DNA from: Flavimaricola sp.
Lineage (GTDB): Bacteria; Pseudomonadota; Alphaproteobacteria; Rhodobacterales; Rhodobacteraceae
Direction of reading: 5' to 3'
NCBI GenBank assembly: GCA_029255105.1
Contig: JAQWWH010000016.1
Coordinates: forward strand, 106,345-170,344
Length of the DNA stretch: 64,000 nt
The position numbers and the translations under genes were made by a program. The notes under the pieces are model-generated. The model did not search any database. It was given only the letters and a program-made list of their open reading frames with translations, and was not told the origin of the DNA. Positions 18,696-27,639 of this stretch are shown piece after piece; within the stretch, counting starts at the first letter, position 1; the number at the start of each line of letters is the position of its first letter.

Positions 18696-19901
18696 ATGAG
18701 CTTTCAGAACCCCGTCTTTATTCCCGGCCCGACCAACATGCCGGAGGCGATCCGCAAAGCCTGCGATATGCCGACCATCGACCACCGCTCGCCCCTGTTC
18801 GGGCAGATGCTGCACCCGGCAATCGAGGGTGTGCGCAAGGTCATGAAGTCATCCTCTGCCGAGATTTTCATATTCCCGTCCACCGGCACCGGCGGCTGGG
18901 AGACGGCCCTGACCAACACCCTGTCCCCCGGCGACAAGGTACTGATGGCCCGCAACGGCATGTTCTCGCACCGCTGGATCGATATGTGCCAGCGTCACGG
19001 TCTGGACGTCCAGATTATCGAAACACCCTGGGGTCACGGCATTGACGCGGCCGAGTATGAGGCGGCTCTGACCGCCGACACCGGGCATCAGATCAAGGCG
19101 GTCCTTGCCACCCACAACGAAACTGCGACAGGGGTCCTATCGGATATTGCTGCGGTCCGCCGAGCAATGGACGCGGCAAACCATCCTGCCCTTTTGTTTG
19201 TGGATGGCGTGTCCTCCATCGGGTCGATGAACTTTGAATTCGACGCCTGGGGCGTGGACGTTGCCGTGACGGGTTCGCAAAAGGGCTTTATGTTGCCGCC
19301 CGGTCTGGCAATCGTCGGCTTCAGCGCCAAAGCGATGGACATGACCGAAGGGGCGAAGCTGCCGCGCACTTTCTTTGACATTCGTGACATGGAAAAGGCC
19401 TATGCCAACAACGCCTATCCCTACACACCGGCCGTCGGCCTGATCAACGGGTTGAGCCTGGCCTGTGACATGCTGCTCAAAGAAGGGCTCGAGAACGTCT
19501 TTGCCCGTCACCATCGGATCGCCGAAGGCGTGCGCGCCGCTGTTGGCGGTTGGGGGCTTGAAATGTGCGCCGCCCGCCCCGAGTTCTATTCAGACAGCGT
19601 CAGCGCGGTTCGGACCCCGGCTGGTTTCGATGCGACATCTATCGTGCAGCATGCAGCCACCAAATACGGCATGGCCTTTGGTGTTGGCCTGGGCGAAGTA
19701 GCGGGCAAGGTTTTCCGCATCGGCCACCTTGGCAGTCTGACCGACGCCATGATGCTTTCGGGGCTGGCCACGGTCGAGATGTGCATGGTCGACCTCGGCC
19801 TCGACGTGAAACTCGGCTCCGGCGTTGCCGCTGCGCAGGCCGTCTACATGGCCCCTCAGGTCATGGACAAGAAGGTCATGGCCAAGAAGGACGCAGCGTG
19901 A
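18696..19901 (+). CDS. bhcA: L-aspartate--glyoxylate aminotransferase BhcA (class V PLP aminotransferase fold)
   Basis: FIPGPTNMPEAIRKACDMPTIDHRSPLFG, VDGVSSIGSMNFEFDAWGVDVAVTGSQKGFMLPPGL; SD agaggagg; first gene of bhcABCD. Confidence 0.9.
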   Translation: MSFQNPVFIPGPTNMPEAIRKACDMPTIDHRSPLFGQMLHPAIEGVRKVMKSSSAEIFIFPSTGTGGWETALTNTLSPGDKVLMARNGMFSHRWIDMCQRHGLDVQIIETPWGHGIDAAEYEAALTADTGHQIKAVLATHNETATGVLSDIAAVRRAMDAANHPALLFVDGVSSIGSMNFEFDAWGVDVAVTGSQKGFMLPPGLAIVGFSAKAMDMTEGAKLPRTFFDIRDMEKAYANNAYPYTPAVGLINGLSLACDMLLKEGLENVFARHHRIAEGVRAAVGGWGLEMCAARPEFYSDSVSAVRTPAGFDATSIVQHAATKYGMAFGVGLGEVAGKVFRIGHLGSLTDAMMLSGLATVEMCMVDLGLDVKLGSGVAAAQAVYMAPQVMDKKVMAKKDAA

Positions 19902-20866
19902 TGAAGGACACCATGTATATCCCCACATATGACGACATGCTGGCGGCGCATGAGCGGATCAAACCCTACATCCACCGCACGCCGGTTCTGACATCGTCCT
20001 ACCTGAACGACCTCACCGGCGCGCAGTTGTTTTTCAAATGCGAGAACTTCCAAAAGGCAGGGGCGTTCAAGGTTCGTGGTGCCTCTAACGCGGTCTTTGG
20101 CCTGTCCGATGACATGCTTGAAAAGGGTGTTGCGACCCACTCATCCGGTAACCATGCCTTGTCGCTGAGCTATGCGGCCGGGCGCCGGGGCATCCCCTGC
20201 AACGTCGTCATGCCGCGTACCGCCCCCCAGGCCAAGAAGGACGCGGTGCGGGGATACGGCGGGATCATCACCGAGTGCGAGCCTTCGACCACCAGCCGCG
20301 AGGCGGTGTTTGCCGAAGTGCAGGCCCGCACCGGTGCCGAATTCGTCCACCCGTACAACGATCCCCGCGTGATCGCTGGTCAAGGCACCTGCTCGCGCGA
20401 GTTGATGGAGCAGACCGACGGTCTGGATATGGTAGTCGCGCCCATCGGCGGCGGTGGTATGATCTCGGGCACCTGCCTGACCCTGTCGACGCTGGCCCCC
20501 GAGGTGAAGGTGATCGCAGCAGAACCAGAGAATGCCGACGACGCTTTTCGCAGCTTCAAGGCAGGTCACATCATCGCCGATGACGCGCCCGAGACCGTCG
20601 CCGACGGGCTGAAGGTGCCGCTGAAGGACCTCACCTGGCACTTTGTCTCGACCTATGTGAACGACATCTACACCGCCTCCGAGGACGAGATCGTCGAGGC
20701 GATGAAACTGACGTGGAAGCGGATGAAGATCATCATCGAGGCCAGCTGTGCTGTGCCGCTTGCGATCATTCTGAAGAACAAGGACGCCTTCGCGGGCAAA
20801 CGCGTGGGCGTCATCATCACCGGCGGCAATGTCGATCTTGACACGCTGCCCTGGTTCAAGGGCTGA
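19901..20866 (+). CDS. bhcB: beta-hydroxyaspartate dehydratase BhcB (threonine dehydratase family)
   Basis: FFKCENFQKAGAFKVRGASNAV, THSSGNHALSLSYAA, PIGGGGMISG; ATG overlaps bhcA stop (ATGA at 19898-19903 region). Confidence 0.9.
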   Translation: MKDTMYIPTYDDMLAAHERIKPYIHRTPVLTSSYLNDLTGAQLFFKCENFQKAGAFKVRGASNAVFGLSDDMLEKGVATHSSGNHALSLSYAAGRRGIPCNVVMPRTAPQAKKDAVRGYGGIITECEPSTTSREAVFAEVQARTGAEFVHPYNDPRVIAGQGTCSRELMEQTDGLDMVVAPIGGGGMISGTCLTLSTLAPEVKVIAAEPENADDAFRSFKAGHIIADDAPETVADGLKVPLKDLTWHFVSTYVNDIYTASEDEIVEAMKLTWKRMKIIIEASCAVPLAIILKNKDAFAGKRVGVIITGGNVDLDTLPWFKG

Positions 20867-20876
20867 GGAGACTGCA

Positions 20877-22040
20877 ATGAACAAGCAAACATCGTTCGAA
20901 GGACTTGAGGTTGGCTATGATGTTCCGGCCCTTCCGGGCATGGACGAGGCCGATATCCAGACACCTTGCCTGGTTCTTGACCTGGATGCGCTAGAGCGCA
21001 ACATCAAGAAGATGGGTGATTTCGCCAAGGAGATGGGCGTTCGCCACCGGGTTCACGGCAAGATGCACAAGTCGGTCGACGTGGCCCTCTTGCAGGAAAC
21101 TCTGGGCGGTTCCGTCGGTGTGTGCTGCCAAAAGGTCAGCGAGGCCGAGGTCTTTGCCCGTGGCGGGATCAAGGACGTTCTGGTGTCCAACCAGGTGCGT
21201 CAGCCCGAAAAGATCGACCGCCTTGCCCGCCTGCCCAAGCTGGGCGCCCGCGCCATCTGCTGCGTCGACGATCTGGCCAACGTGGCCGATCTGTCTGATG
21301 CGGCGGTGCGTCATGGCACCCAGATCGAATGCTTGGTCGAGATTGACTGCGGCGCCGGTCGCTGCGGTGTGACGACGACCCCGGCTGTGGTCGAAATCGC
21401 AAAGGCAATCGACGCAGCCCCCGGTCTGAAGTTCGCAGGCCTTCAGGCCTACCAGGGCGCGATGCAGCACCTCGACAGCTATGAGGACCGCAAGGCCAAG
21501 ATCGAGATTGCCGTGGCCCAGGTCAAGGACGCGGTCGACACCCTAAAGTCCGAAGGACTGGAGTGCGATATCGTCGGCGGTGGTGGGACAGGTTCCTACT
21601 ACTTTGAGGGGACCTCGGGCGTCTATAACGAGCTTCAGTGCGGGTCCTACGCGTTCATGGACGCTGACTATGGCCGCATACTGGACAAGGACGGCAACCG
21701 GATCGACCAGGGCGAGTGGGAGAATGCGCTGTTCATCCTGACCTCGGTCATGAGCCATGCCAAGGCCGAAAAGGCCATCGTTGATGCGGGCCTGAAGGCC
21801 CAGTCCGTCGACAGCGGTCTGCCGGTGATCTTTGGCCGCACGGATGTCACCTATGTCAAATGCTCGGACGAGCATGGTGTGGTGGCTGATCCTGATGGTG
21901 TGCTGAAGGTGAATGACAAGTTGCGCCTGGTGCCCGGCCACTGTGATCCGACCTGCAACGTACACGACTGGTATGTTGGTGTGCGAAACGGCAAGGTCGA
22001 AACCCTCTGGCCCGTGTCGGCCCGCGGCAAAGCCTACTGA
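20877..22040 (+). CDS. bhcC: beta-hydroxyaspartate aldolase BhcC (D-threonine aldolase-like, alanine racemase fold)
   Basis: TPCLVLDLDALERNIKKMGDFAKEMGVRHRVHGKMHKSVDVALLQ, SNQVRQPEKIDRL, GGGGTGSYYFEGTSGVYNELQCGSYAFMDADYG, PGHCDPTCNVHDW. Confidence 0.9.
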   Translation: MNKQTSFEGLEVGYDVPALPGMDEADIQTPCLVLDLDALERNIKKMGDFAKEMGVRHRVHGKMHKSVDVALLQETLGGSVGVCCQKVSEAEVFARGGIKDVLVSNQVRQPEKIDRLARLPKLGARAICCVDDLANVADLSDAAVRHGTQIECLVEIDCGAGRCGVTTTPAVVEIAKAIDAAPGLKFAGLQAYQGAMQHLDSYEDRKAKIEIAVAQVKDAVDTLKSEGLECDIVGGGGTGSYYFEGTSGVYNELQCGSYAFMDADYGRILDKDGNRIDQGEWENALFILTSVMSHAKAEKAIVDAGLKAQSVDSGLPVIFGRTDVTYVKCSDEHGVVADPDGVLKVNDKLRLVPGHCDPTCNVHDWYVGVRNGKVETLWPVSARGKAY

Positions 22041-22049
22041 CGCACCTGG

Positions 22050-22095
22050 CCCCGCCGGAGGAGCCTCCGGCGGGGATATTTTTGATCCGAAGAAG
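22050..22095 (+). repeat. Dispersed intergenic repeat, copy D, with terminator-like hairpin, between bhcC and bhcD
   Basis: CCCCGCCGGAGG-AG-CCTCCGGCGGGG perfect 12-bp inverted repeat followed by ATATTTTTGATCCGAAGAAG. Confidence 0.75.
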
Positions 22096-22136
22096 CAGGG
22101 GACGGTGCGCCGTTCCTCGCAGGGAGAATAGCTGAG

Positions 22137-23102
22137 ATGTGGATTGTGCCCGAAGGGACCATCGGCGGTCTGATGACGCCGGATGCGGCATTCGCGGCGG
22201 TTGAGCAGGTGTTCGCCGCGATGTCGCGAGGGGATGCCTACAATTTTCCGGTCATCCGTGAGGCAATCGGTCATGCCGACGCCCTCTACGGGTTCAAGTC
22301 CGGCTTTGACCGGGCCGGTCTGAACCTTGGCCTGAAATCGGGCGGCTACTGGCCTGGCAATGCCGACAAGGGCCTGACGAACCACCAGTCGACCGTGATC
22401 CTGTTTGACGCCGATACCGGCAGGGCCAAGGCGCTGGTCGGGGGCAATCTGTTGACGGCCCTGCGGACCGCCGCGGCCTCGGCCGTGTCGATCAAGCATC
22501 TGGCACGGCCAGATGCCAAGGTCCTTGGCATTGTCGGTGCGGGTCACCAGTCGGCCTTTCAAATGCGGGCGGCGGTTGCGCAGCGCGACTTTGAAAGGGT
22601 GATCGGCTGGAACCTGCATCCCGAGATGCTGAGCCGCCTGGCCGATACCGCGGCGGAACTGGGTTTGCCGTTCGAGGCTGTCACCCTTGATCGGCTGGCG
22701 GCTGAGGCGGAAGTGATCATCACGATCACTTCGTCATTCGATCCGATCCTGATGGATGCCCAGATCACCCCGGGTACTCACCTGGCTTGCATGGGCACCG
22801 ATACCAAGGGAAAGCAGGAAGTGGATGCCGCCCTTGTGGCCCGCGCCACTGTCTTTACCGACGAAGTGGCGCAATCCGTTACCCTGGGCGAAGCGCAACA
22901 TGCAGTCGCCGCAGGGCTGAAAGCAGAGGCCGACATCGCCGAAATGGGCGCGGTCATCAATGGCACGCACCCGGGTCGTACGTCGGACGCGGAAGTGACC
23001 CTGTTTGATGGAACAGGTGTCGGCCTGCAGGATCTGGCGGTCGCGGCCGCAGTTCTTGACCTTGCCATTGCGACGGGCATCGCCATGGAAGTCGAGTTCT
23101 GA
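22137..23102 (+). CDS. bhcD: Iminosuccinate reductase BhcD (ornithine cyclodeaminase / mu-crystallin family)
   Basis: GLTNHQSTVILFDADTGRAKALVGGNLLTALRTAAASAVSIKHLARPDAKVLGIVGAGHQSAFQMRA; fourth gene of the locus. Confidence 0.9.
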   Translation: MWIVPEGTIGGLMTPDAAFAAVEQVFAAMSRGDAYNFPVIREAIGHADALYGFKSGFDRAGLNLGLKSGGYWPGNADKGLTNHQSTVILFDADTGRAKALVGGNLLTALRTAAASAVSIKHLARPDAKVLGIVGAGHQSAFQMRAAVAQRDFERVIGWNLHPEMLSRLADTAAELGLPFEAVTLDRLAAEAEVIITITSSFDPILMDAQITPGTHLACMGTDTKGKQEVDAALVARATVFTDEVAQSVTLGEAQHAVAAGLKAEADIAEMGAVINGTHPGRTSDAEVTLFDGTGVGLQDLAVAAAVLDLAIATGIAMEVEF

Positions 23103-23105
23103 AGC

Positions 23106-24131
23106 CTACCGCCGCAACAAGGTATCGCCGTAAGCCAGTCTTGGCGTCAGTTCGACAATCTGATCGACATCCGCGGTAGGATCCGCCGTTCTGGCCGCGA
23201 TGATCCTGGCGGCCTTTACACCGACCTCGCGCCGGCAGGCGTCCATGGTTGCGAGCTGCCGGGGCAACCCTTCGAGCAGTTCGACCCCGTTGAAACCGGC
23301 CAGGCCGATGCGTCCGGGGATGTCGATCCCCTTTTCGAGCAGGTACAGAAGCCCGCCTGCACCGATCATGTCGTTCGAATAATAGAGAAAATCGATCTTT
23401 GGACTGCGCTCCAGGATGGATTGTGTCATCTCGCGGCCTTTGGCCAGGGCCGACCCGCCTGAGTAGAACTCGCGATCCACGATCTCGAGTCCGGCCTTTC
23501 CAAGGGTCCTCGTGAAGCCTTCGAACCGCTTTCTGGCTCGGTGATCAAGCGGCATCTTGGTGCCCAGAAAGCCGATATTCCGGTAGCCCGCCTCTATGAT
23601 GGCCTCAGCCATGACCCGGCCCGCTCGCCGGTGCGAGATGCCGACACAAGCGTCGATCGGCTCACCATCCACATCCATGATCTCGACCACCGGCACGGCG
23701 GCCTGCGCCAACATCGCACGGGAGGCTTCGGAATGTTCCAGACCTGCAATGATCACCCCGGCAGGCCGCCAGGATAGCATCTCGAAAAGGACCTTTTCTT
23801 CCTTTTCGCTCATGTAATCGGTCACCCCGACGACCGGCTGCAGGTCTGTGTCTTCCAGTGCCTCGGAAATGCCGGACAGCACCTCTGGGAAGACCATGTT
23901 GCTGAGCGAAGGGATGATCACTGCGACAAGGTTGACATGGCTTGAGGCCAGTGCGCCCGCGATCTTGTTCGGAACGTAGCCGAGCCGTTTGGCGGCGTCT
24001 TGGACCTTGCGCCGTGTCGCCTCGCTCACGTCGCCTTTGTTGCGCAGGACGCGGCTGACTGTCATTTCGCTTACACCCGACGCTTCGGATACATCTCGGA
24101 GGGTGAGGGGCCGTCTGGGCGGAGGGGTCAA
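23106..24131 (-). CDS. LacI family transcriptional regulator
   Basis: LTLRDVSEASGVSEMTVSRVLRNKGDVSEATRRKVQDAAKRLGYVPNKIAGALAS HTH; periplasmic-binding-like effector domain. Confidence 0.9.
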   Translation of the reverse strand: MTPPPRRPLTLRDVSEASGVSEMTVSRVLRNKGDVSEATRRKVQDAAKRLGYVPNKIAGALASSHVNLVAVIIPSLSNMVFPEVLSGISEALEDTDLQPVVGVTDYMSEKEEKVLFEMLSWRPAGVIIAGLEHSEASRAMLAQAAVPVVEIMDVDGEPIDACVGISHRRAGRVMAEAIIEAGYRNIGFLGTKMPLDHRARKRFEGFTRTLGKAGLEIVDREFYSGGSALAKGREMTQSILERSPKIDFLYYSNDMIGAGGLLYLLEKGIDIPGRIGLAGFNGVELLEGLPRQLATMDACRREVGVKAARIIAARTADPTADVDQIVELTPRLAYGDTLLRR

Positions 24132-24260
24132 GTGCGCGGTCTTTCGAGATTTGCCATCTCCTTTATTGATACCTGTGCGCGATCAATTGTCCAAGCAAAT
24201 GCGCTGCGTCTTCAGCCTGCCGTTGACGTGGGGGGCTGCGTTGGGCCATGAGTGATTAAC

Positions 24261-24336
24261 GGCTCCGTAGCTCAGGGGATAGAGCAACCGCCTCCTAAGC
24301 GGTAGGTCTCAGGTTCGAATCCTGACGGGGCCACCA
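24261..24336 (+). tRNA. tRNA-Arg (anticodon CCT), CCA encoded
   Basis: Cloverleaf readable: ggctccg acceptor, accgc-CTCCTAA-gcggt anticodon arm, ggTTCGAATcc T-arm, ends CCA. Confidence 0.93.
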
Positions 24337-24711
24337 TTCTCTTTGATGGTGAAATACAAGCTGGGCAAAGCTGCGTGGTGCAGCGGGGTTGGATCATTGA
24401 TTGGATCGACTTGCTGGCCGGTTTGCGTGCTTTGGCAGCGAAACGGCTGCCCCGACGCGCAGACGATGGCCAAAAAAATGCGTAGCAGTAGCGAAGAAAT
24501 GCAAACTGGATATGAATCCTTTCCGATTGTCCGCTATTCAGGGTTGTAAGACGCTGTGACCGGTTCGGGTCAGGGTGGTTGCCGACAACCGCACTGTTCC
24601 GTGAGGACAAGAGCTGAAAAGTGGTATTGAACCCTGGTTGAACAAAAGAAGTGAGTTGCTGCCGGCAGGGTTGGGCAGCGCGTGTTTTGGTTTTGAGTGA
24701 CGAGGTGTGCC

Positions 24712-25062
24712 GTGGCGCAATCGAGAACAGCCGCCCTTGATGAGATGATAGAATTCGCGATGGAAGAACTCCTTTCGGGGAACAACCAACGAAAAAGAGC
24801 GATGGTCAGACGAATGGCAGAGCGGTGGCCGGGAGAGCCGGCCCTGGCCCTGGTCTATGCCGTTACATCGGCAACTGGGACGATCGAGGACACGTTCGAT
24901 CCGTCGATCCAGGACCCTGTCATTCCACTCGGGTATCGATTGTCGGCCCTGATTTCGGCTGATGTCCATGCGGTGCAATCGATGGGGCAGGTTCCATCCA
25001 TGGCGGGCGACCTGCTGCATTTCTGGCGCCGGGTCGATCCGCTGTTCCTGCGGCTGCAATAG
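24712..25062 (+). CDS. Hypothetical protein
   Basis: GTG start; 116-aa coherent ORF with acidic/amphipathic composition and no sense-strand competitor. Confidence 0.55.
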   Translation: MAQSRTAALDEMIEFAMEELLSGNNQRKRAMVRRMAERWPGEPALALVYAVTSATGTIEDTFDPSIQDPVIPLGYRLSALISADVHAVQSMGQVPSMAGDLLHFWRRVDPLFLRLQ

Positions 25063-25098
25063 AATGCCCCTCGACGTTCGCTGCAGAAGGTCCGCGTG

Positions 25099-25803
25099 TC
25101 AGACCATGCGGATGACGTCCTTGTCGATCGCCAGAACATAGCCACGTCTGGCGATGTTCTTTATCAAAAGCTCGCTGACCATCTGGTTGCCCAGTGTGTC
25201 GCGTAGCCGCTTAATCCGTGTTGCGCCGGCAGCCTCGTCGCAGTCGCTGGAATCACGGCCTGAAATGACGCCTTCGATTTCAGCCCCGCTGAGCACTTCG
25301 TCGTCCATGCGAGCCTCGGCCAGAACGGCAAGGGTCTCGATCGCGGACTCGGTCAGTTTGAATTCGATGTTGTTCAGAAGCACCGTGTTCTGCTCGCGGG
25401 CGATGAGGAGAGAGTTCACCTCGATCCCCTTCCGCTCGATCTGGCCCATGCGCCGGTTCATCGCGATCAGCATCACGAGAAAAGCGACCGCTGCGATCAG
25501 CAGCGAAGTCGAAAAGACCAGCAGGACGAAGATCACAAAACGATAGCTGTCGAGGGTCGCCGAAAACGCGGTGCCGGACTGAGCGAGAATCTCGAGTAGT
25601 TTGATTTCGGCACGGGTGGTGAGGTCGTCATTCTCGACAAAGAGCTGCTCGACCCGCGCGTTGAAGGCATTCGCGTCGGGCAGATTGATGAACAGCAGGA
25701 TCGCCGCCACCAGCAAAATCAGGACGATGGCGGCTATGCCCGCAATGACGATACGGTTGCCGGTCTGGCGCGCCTCAATAGCGGAGATAGAACTCGCCTG
25801 CAC
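25099..25803 (-). CDS. Two-TM membrane protein with C-terminal OmpR/PhoB-like winged-helix domain (putative)
   Basis: TM1 IVIAGIAAIVLILLVAAILLFI, TM2 FVIFVLLVFSTSLLIAAVAFLVMLIA; C-term IEFKLTESAIETLAVLAEA...GATRIKRLRDTLGNQMVSELLIKNIARRGYVLAID. GTG start with ggagag. Confidence 0.65.
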   Translation of the reverse strand: MQASSISAIEARQTGNRIVIAGIAAIVLILLVAAILLFINLPDANAFNARVEQLFVENDDLTTRAEIKLLEILAQSGTAFSATLDSYRFVIFVLLVFSTSLLIAAVAFLVMLIAMNRRMGQIERKGIEVNSLLIAREQNTVLLNNIEFKLTESAIETLAVLAEARMDDEVLSGAEIEGVISGRDSSDCDEAAGATRIKRLRDTLGNQMVSELLIKNIARRGYVLAIDKDVIRMV

Positions 25804-26056
25804 TCTCTCTCCTTTCGGCAAGGCCGGCATCGTCAAATACGCCGAGCACATTCAAAAGCTGCCAACCATCGGCCGCCAGCTTTGGGGTCAATTCAGCCGT
25901 CGCGGTTTCGATGGAGCATTCCCCGTTAACCTGCACGACACCGTACTGCAGGCGCAAGGGATCGTCCTGTTTGGCCTTGTAGTCCGCGTAGCACGCGGCC
26001 TCGGCTGAGGAGGCGGCGAAACCCAGGGCAAGGAGGCTGGCGATGATAATCTTCAT
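25775..26056 (-). CDS. Small secreted hypothetical protein
   Basis: MKIIIASLLALGFAASSAEAAC signal peptide; 93 aa; overlaps start of downstream gene. Confidence 0.6.
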   Translation of the reverse strand: MKIIIASLLALGFAASSAEAACYADYKAKQDDPLRLQYGVVQVNGECSIETATAELTPKLAADGWQLLNVLGVFDDAGLAERRESAGEFYLRY

Positions 26057-26248
26057 GATACGCCAACCATGCCTTGTGAGACGTCTGATACACAATAGCC
26101 TTCGCAGCCCGGACCGTTGCTAGCCGATAACATGGCGGTGTTATTGCCTGTCTTTCGCCCTGACCACATTCCTCTTCCCAATCGAACGGCGCAATTGGGG
26201 CCCGCCCTGCAAGCGCCCTGCAGCGACCAAAGGGAAGGAACCGCACCC

Positions 26249-26791
26249 ATGACGCCAAAACACAGGTCCATACGGATATTGATCGCCTTGATCACCGGAA
26301 CCTGCCTTCTTGCCGGGACCACGGCCGCTTTTGCCGAAGAGGGCCACGATGCATCCCATGGATACCTTTCCCGGCCCTACATCAATCAATCCGACGTCAG
26401 GTCATCGGGACAATGGACCCACGGTGGGTTCTGGAACCAGCGCCCAGCCTGGCAGCGAGGTTTCGAAGAGCAGCGACAGGCGCCGCGTTACCAGCAGCGC
26501 CACCAGCCTCAACATCAAGGGCAGTTCCACCCCCCGACAGTACGGCCAATACCTGCCCAGCCGCTGCCATCAGCCCGCGTCCGCTATCTGCCACTGTCGT
26601 GTATCGACAGCATCTCGGTTGGATCGGCGGACATCTTTGTTTTTGACGCGGCCTGCATGAGGGAACGCCAGATCAATCTTCGGACCTTGCCGGCCGCATG
26701 CGCGGTCCGGGTCCAGACCCGAGGGGACAGGGTCGACGGGTACGACACGGTTTGCCTGCGCACTGCAGGCTACAGGTTGGCCGGCGACTAA
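26249..26791 (+). CDS. Secreted, Gln/Pro/His-rich hypothetical protein
   Basis: Signal peptide IRILIALITGTCLLAGTTAAFA; two cysteine-containing C-terminal motifs; followed by a strong terminator. Confidence 0.65.
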   Translation: MTPKHRSIRILIALITGTCLLAGTTAAFAEEGHDASHGYLSRPYINQSDVRSSGQWTHGGFWNQRPAWQRGFEEQRQAPRYQQRHQPQHQGQFHPPTVRPIPAQPLPSARVRYLPLSCIDSISVGSADIFVFDAACMRERQINLRTLPAACAVRVQTRGDRVDGYDTVCLRTAGYRLAGD

Positions 26792-26846
26792 CGCCGACCG
26801 AGCAGAGGCCCGGCGCACATTGCCCCAGTTGCGTCGTGTCGGAGGA

Positions 26847-26883
26847 GGGCGGGAAGGTCGGACATGACTTCCCGCCCTTTTTT
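26847..26883 (+). terminator. Intrinsic terminator
   Basis: GGGCGGGAAG-N11-CTTCCCGCCC followed by TTTTTT. Confidence 0.9.
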
Positions 26884-26944
26884 CGGTTTGTCAGGTTTCC
26901 TGCGGTGCGCCTGCGGCGCAAGCCTTCTGGCACTTCGTGCGACT

Positions 26945-26987
26945 GGGGCTTTGCCCCAGACCCCAGGATACTTATGAACCGAAGAAG
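26945..26987 (+). repeat. Dispersed intergenic repeat, copy E (ggggctttgccccagaccccaggatacttatgaaccgaagaag)
   Basis: Shares GGATACTTATGAACCGAAGAAG with copies B-D; preceded by short GC hairpins. Confidence 0.65.
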
Positions 26988-27014
26988 CGCAGAGGGCTTT
27001 GGGGCAGATAGTCG

Positions 27015-27639
27015 ATGGCGGATTATTCTTTTGAGCGGATGGCAATGGATCGTGGCCAGACCCCGGTTGCCGGGGTGGATGAGGCCGGTCGGGGCCCTTT
27101 GGCGGGTCCTGTCGTGGCTGCCGCCGTCATCCTCGACCCGGCCTGTATCCCGGGCGGTCTGGATGACAGCAAGGTCCTGAGCGCCAAGCGGCGTGAAGTG
27201 CTTTGTGCGGCCTTGTTCGAGGTGGCCCAGGTTGGTGTCGGGATCGCCACCGTCGAGGAGATTGACGAGATCAACATCCTTCGCGCCTCTCATCTGGCCA
27301 TGTGTCGTGCGATCGAGGCCTTGCCGGTGCCGCCCGCCCATGTCCTGATCGATGGCAATCTGATCCCCCGGGGACTGCTGTTGTCCGCCGAGGCGATCGT
27401 GAAGGGCGATGCCCGAAGTCAGAGCATCGCGGCGGCCTCAATTGTGGCAAAAACGAGGCGCGATGCGATCATGGTGGATTTGGCGCAACAGCATCCTGGC
27501 TACGGCTGGGAGCGCAATGCTGGCTATCCGTCGAAAAGCCACAAACTGGCCCTTCAAAATCTTGGGGTTACCCCACACCATAGACGCAGCTTCAAGCCGG
27601 TCCACAATATCTTGTATCAAGGAAAAATCGTAACTCCTT

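Noticed and set aside
21543-22619. 358-aa minus-strand ORF spanning bhcC-bhcD
   Set aside because: Antisense and reads through the intergenic repeat (FFGSKISPPEAPPAGPG), a hallmark of spurious calls.
24343-24549. 68-aa ORF downstream of tRNA-Arg
   Set aside because: No ribosome-binding site or coding signature; composition looks non-coding.
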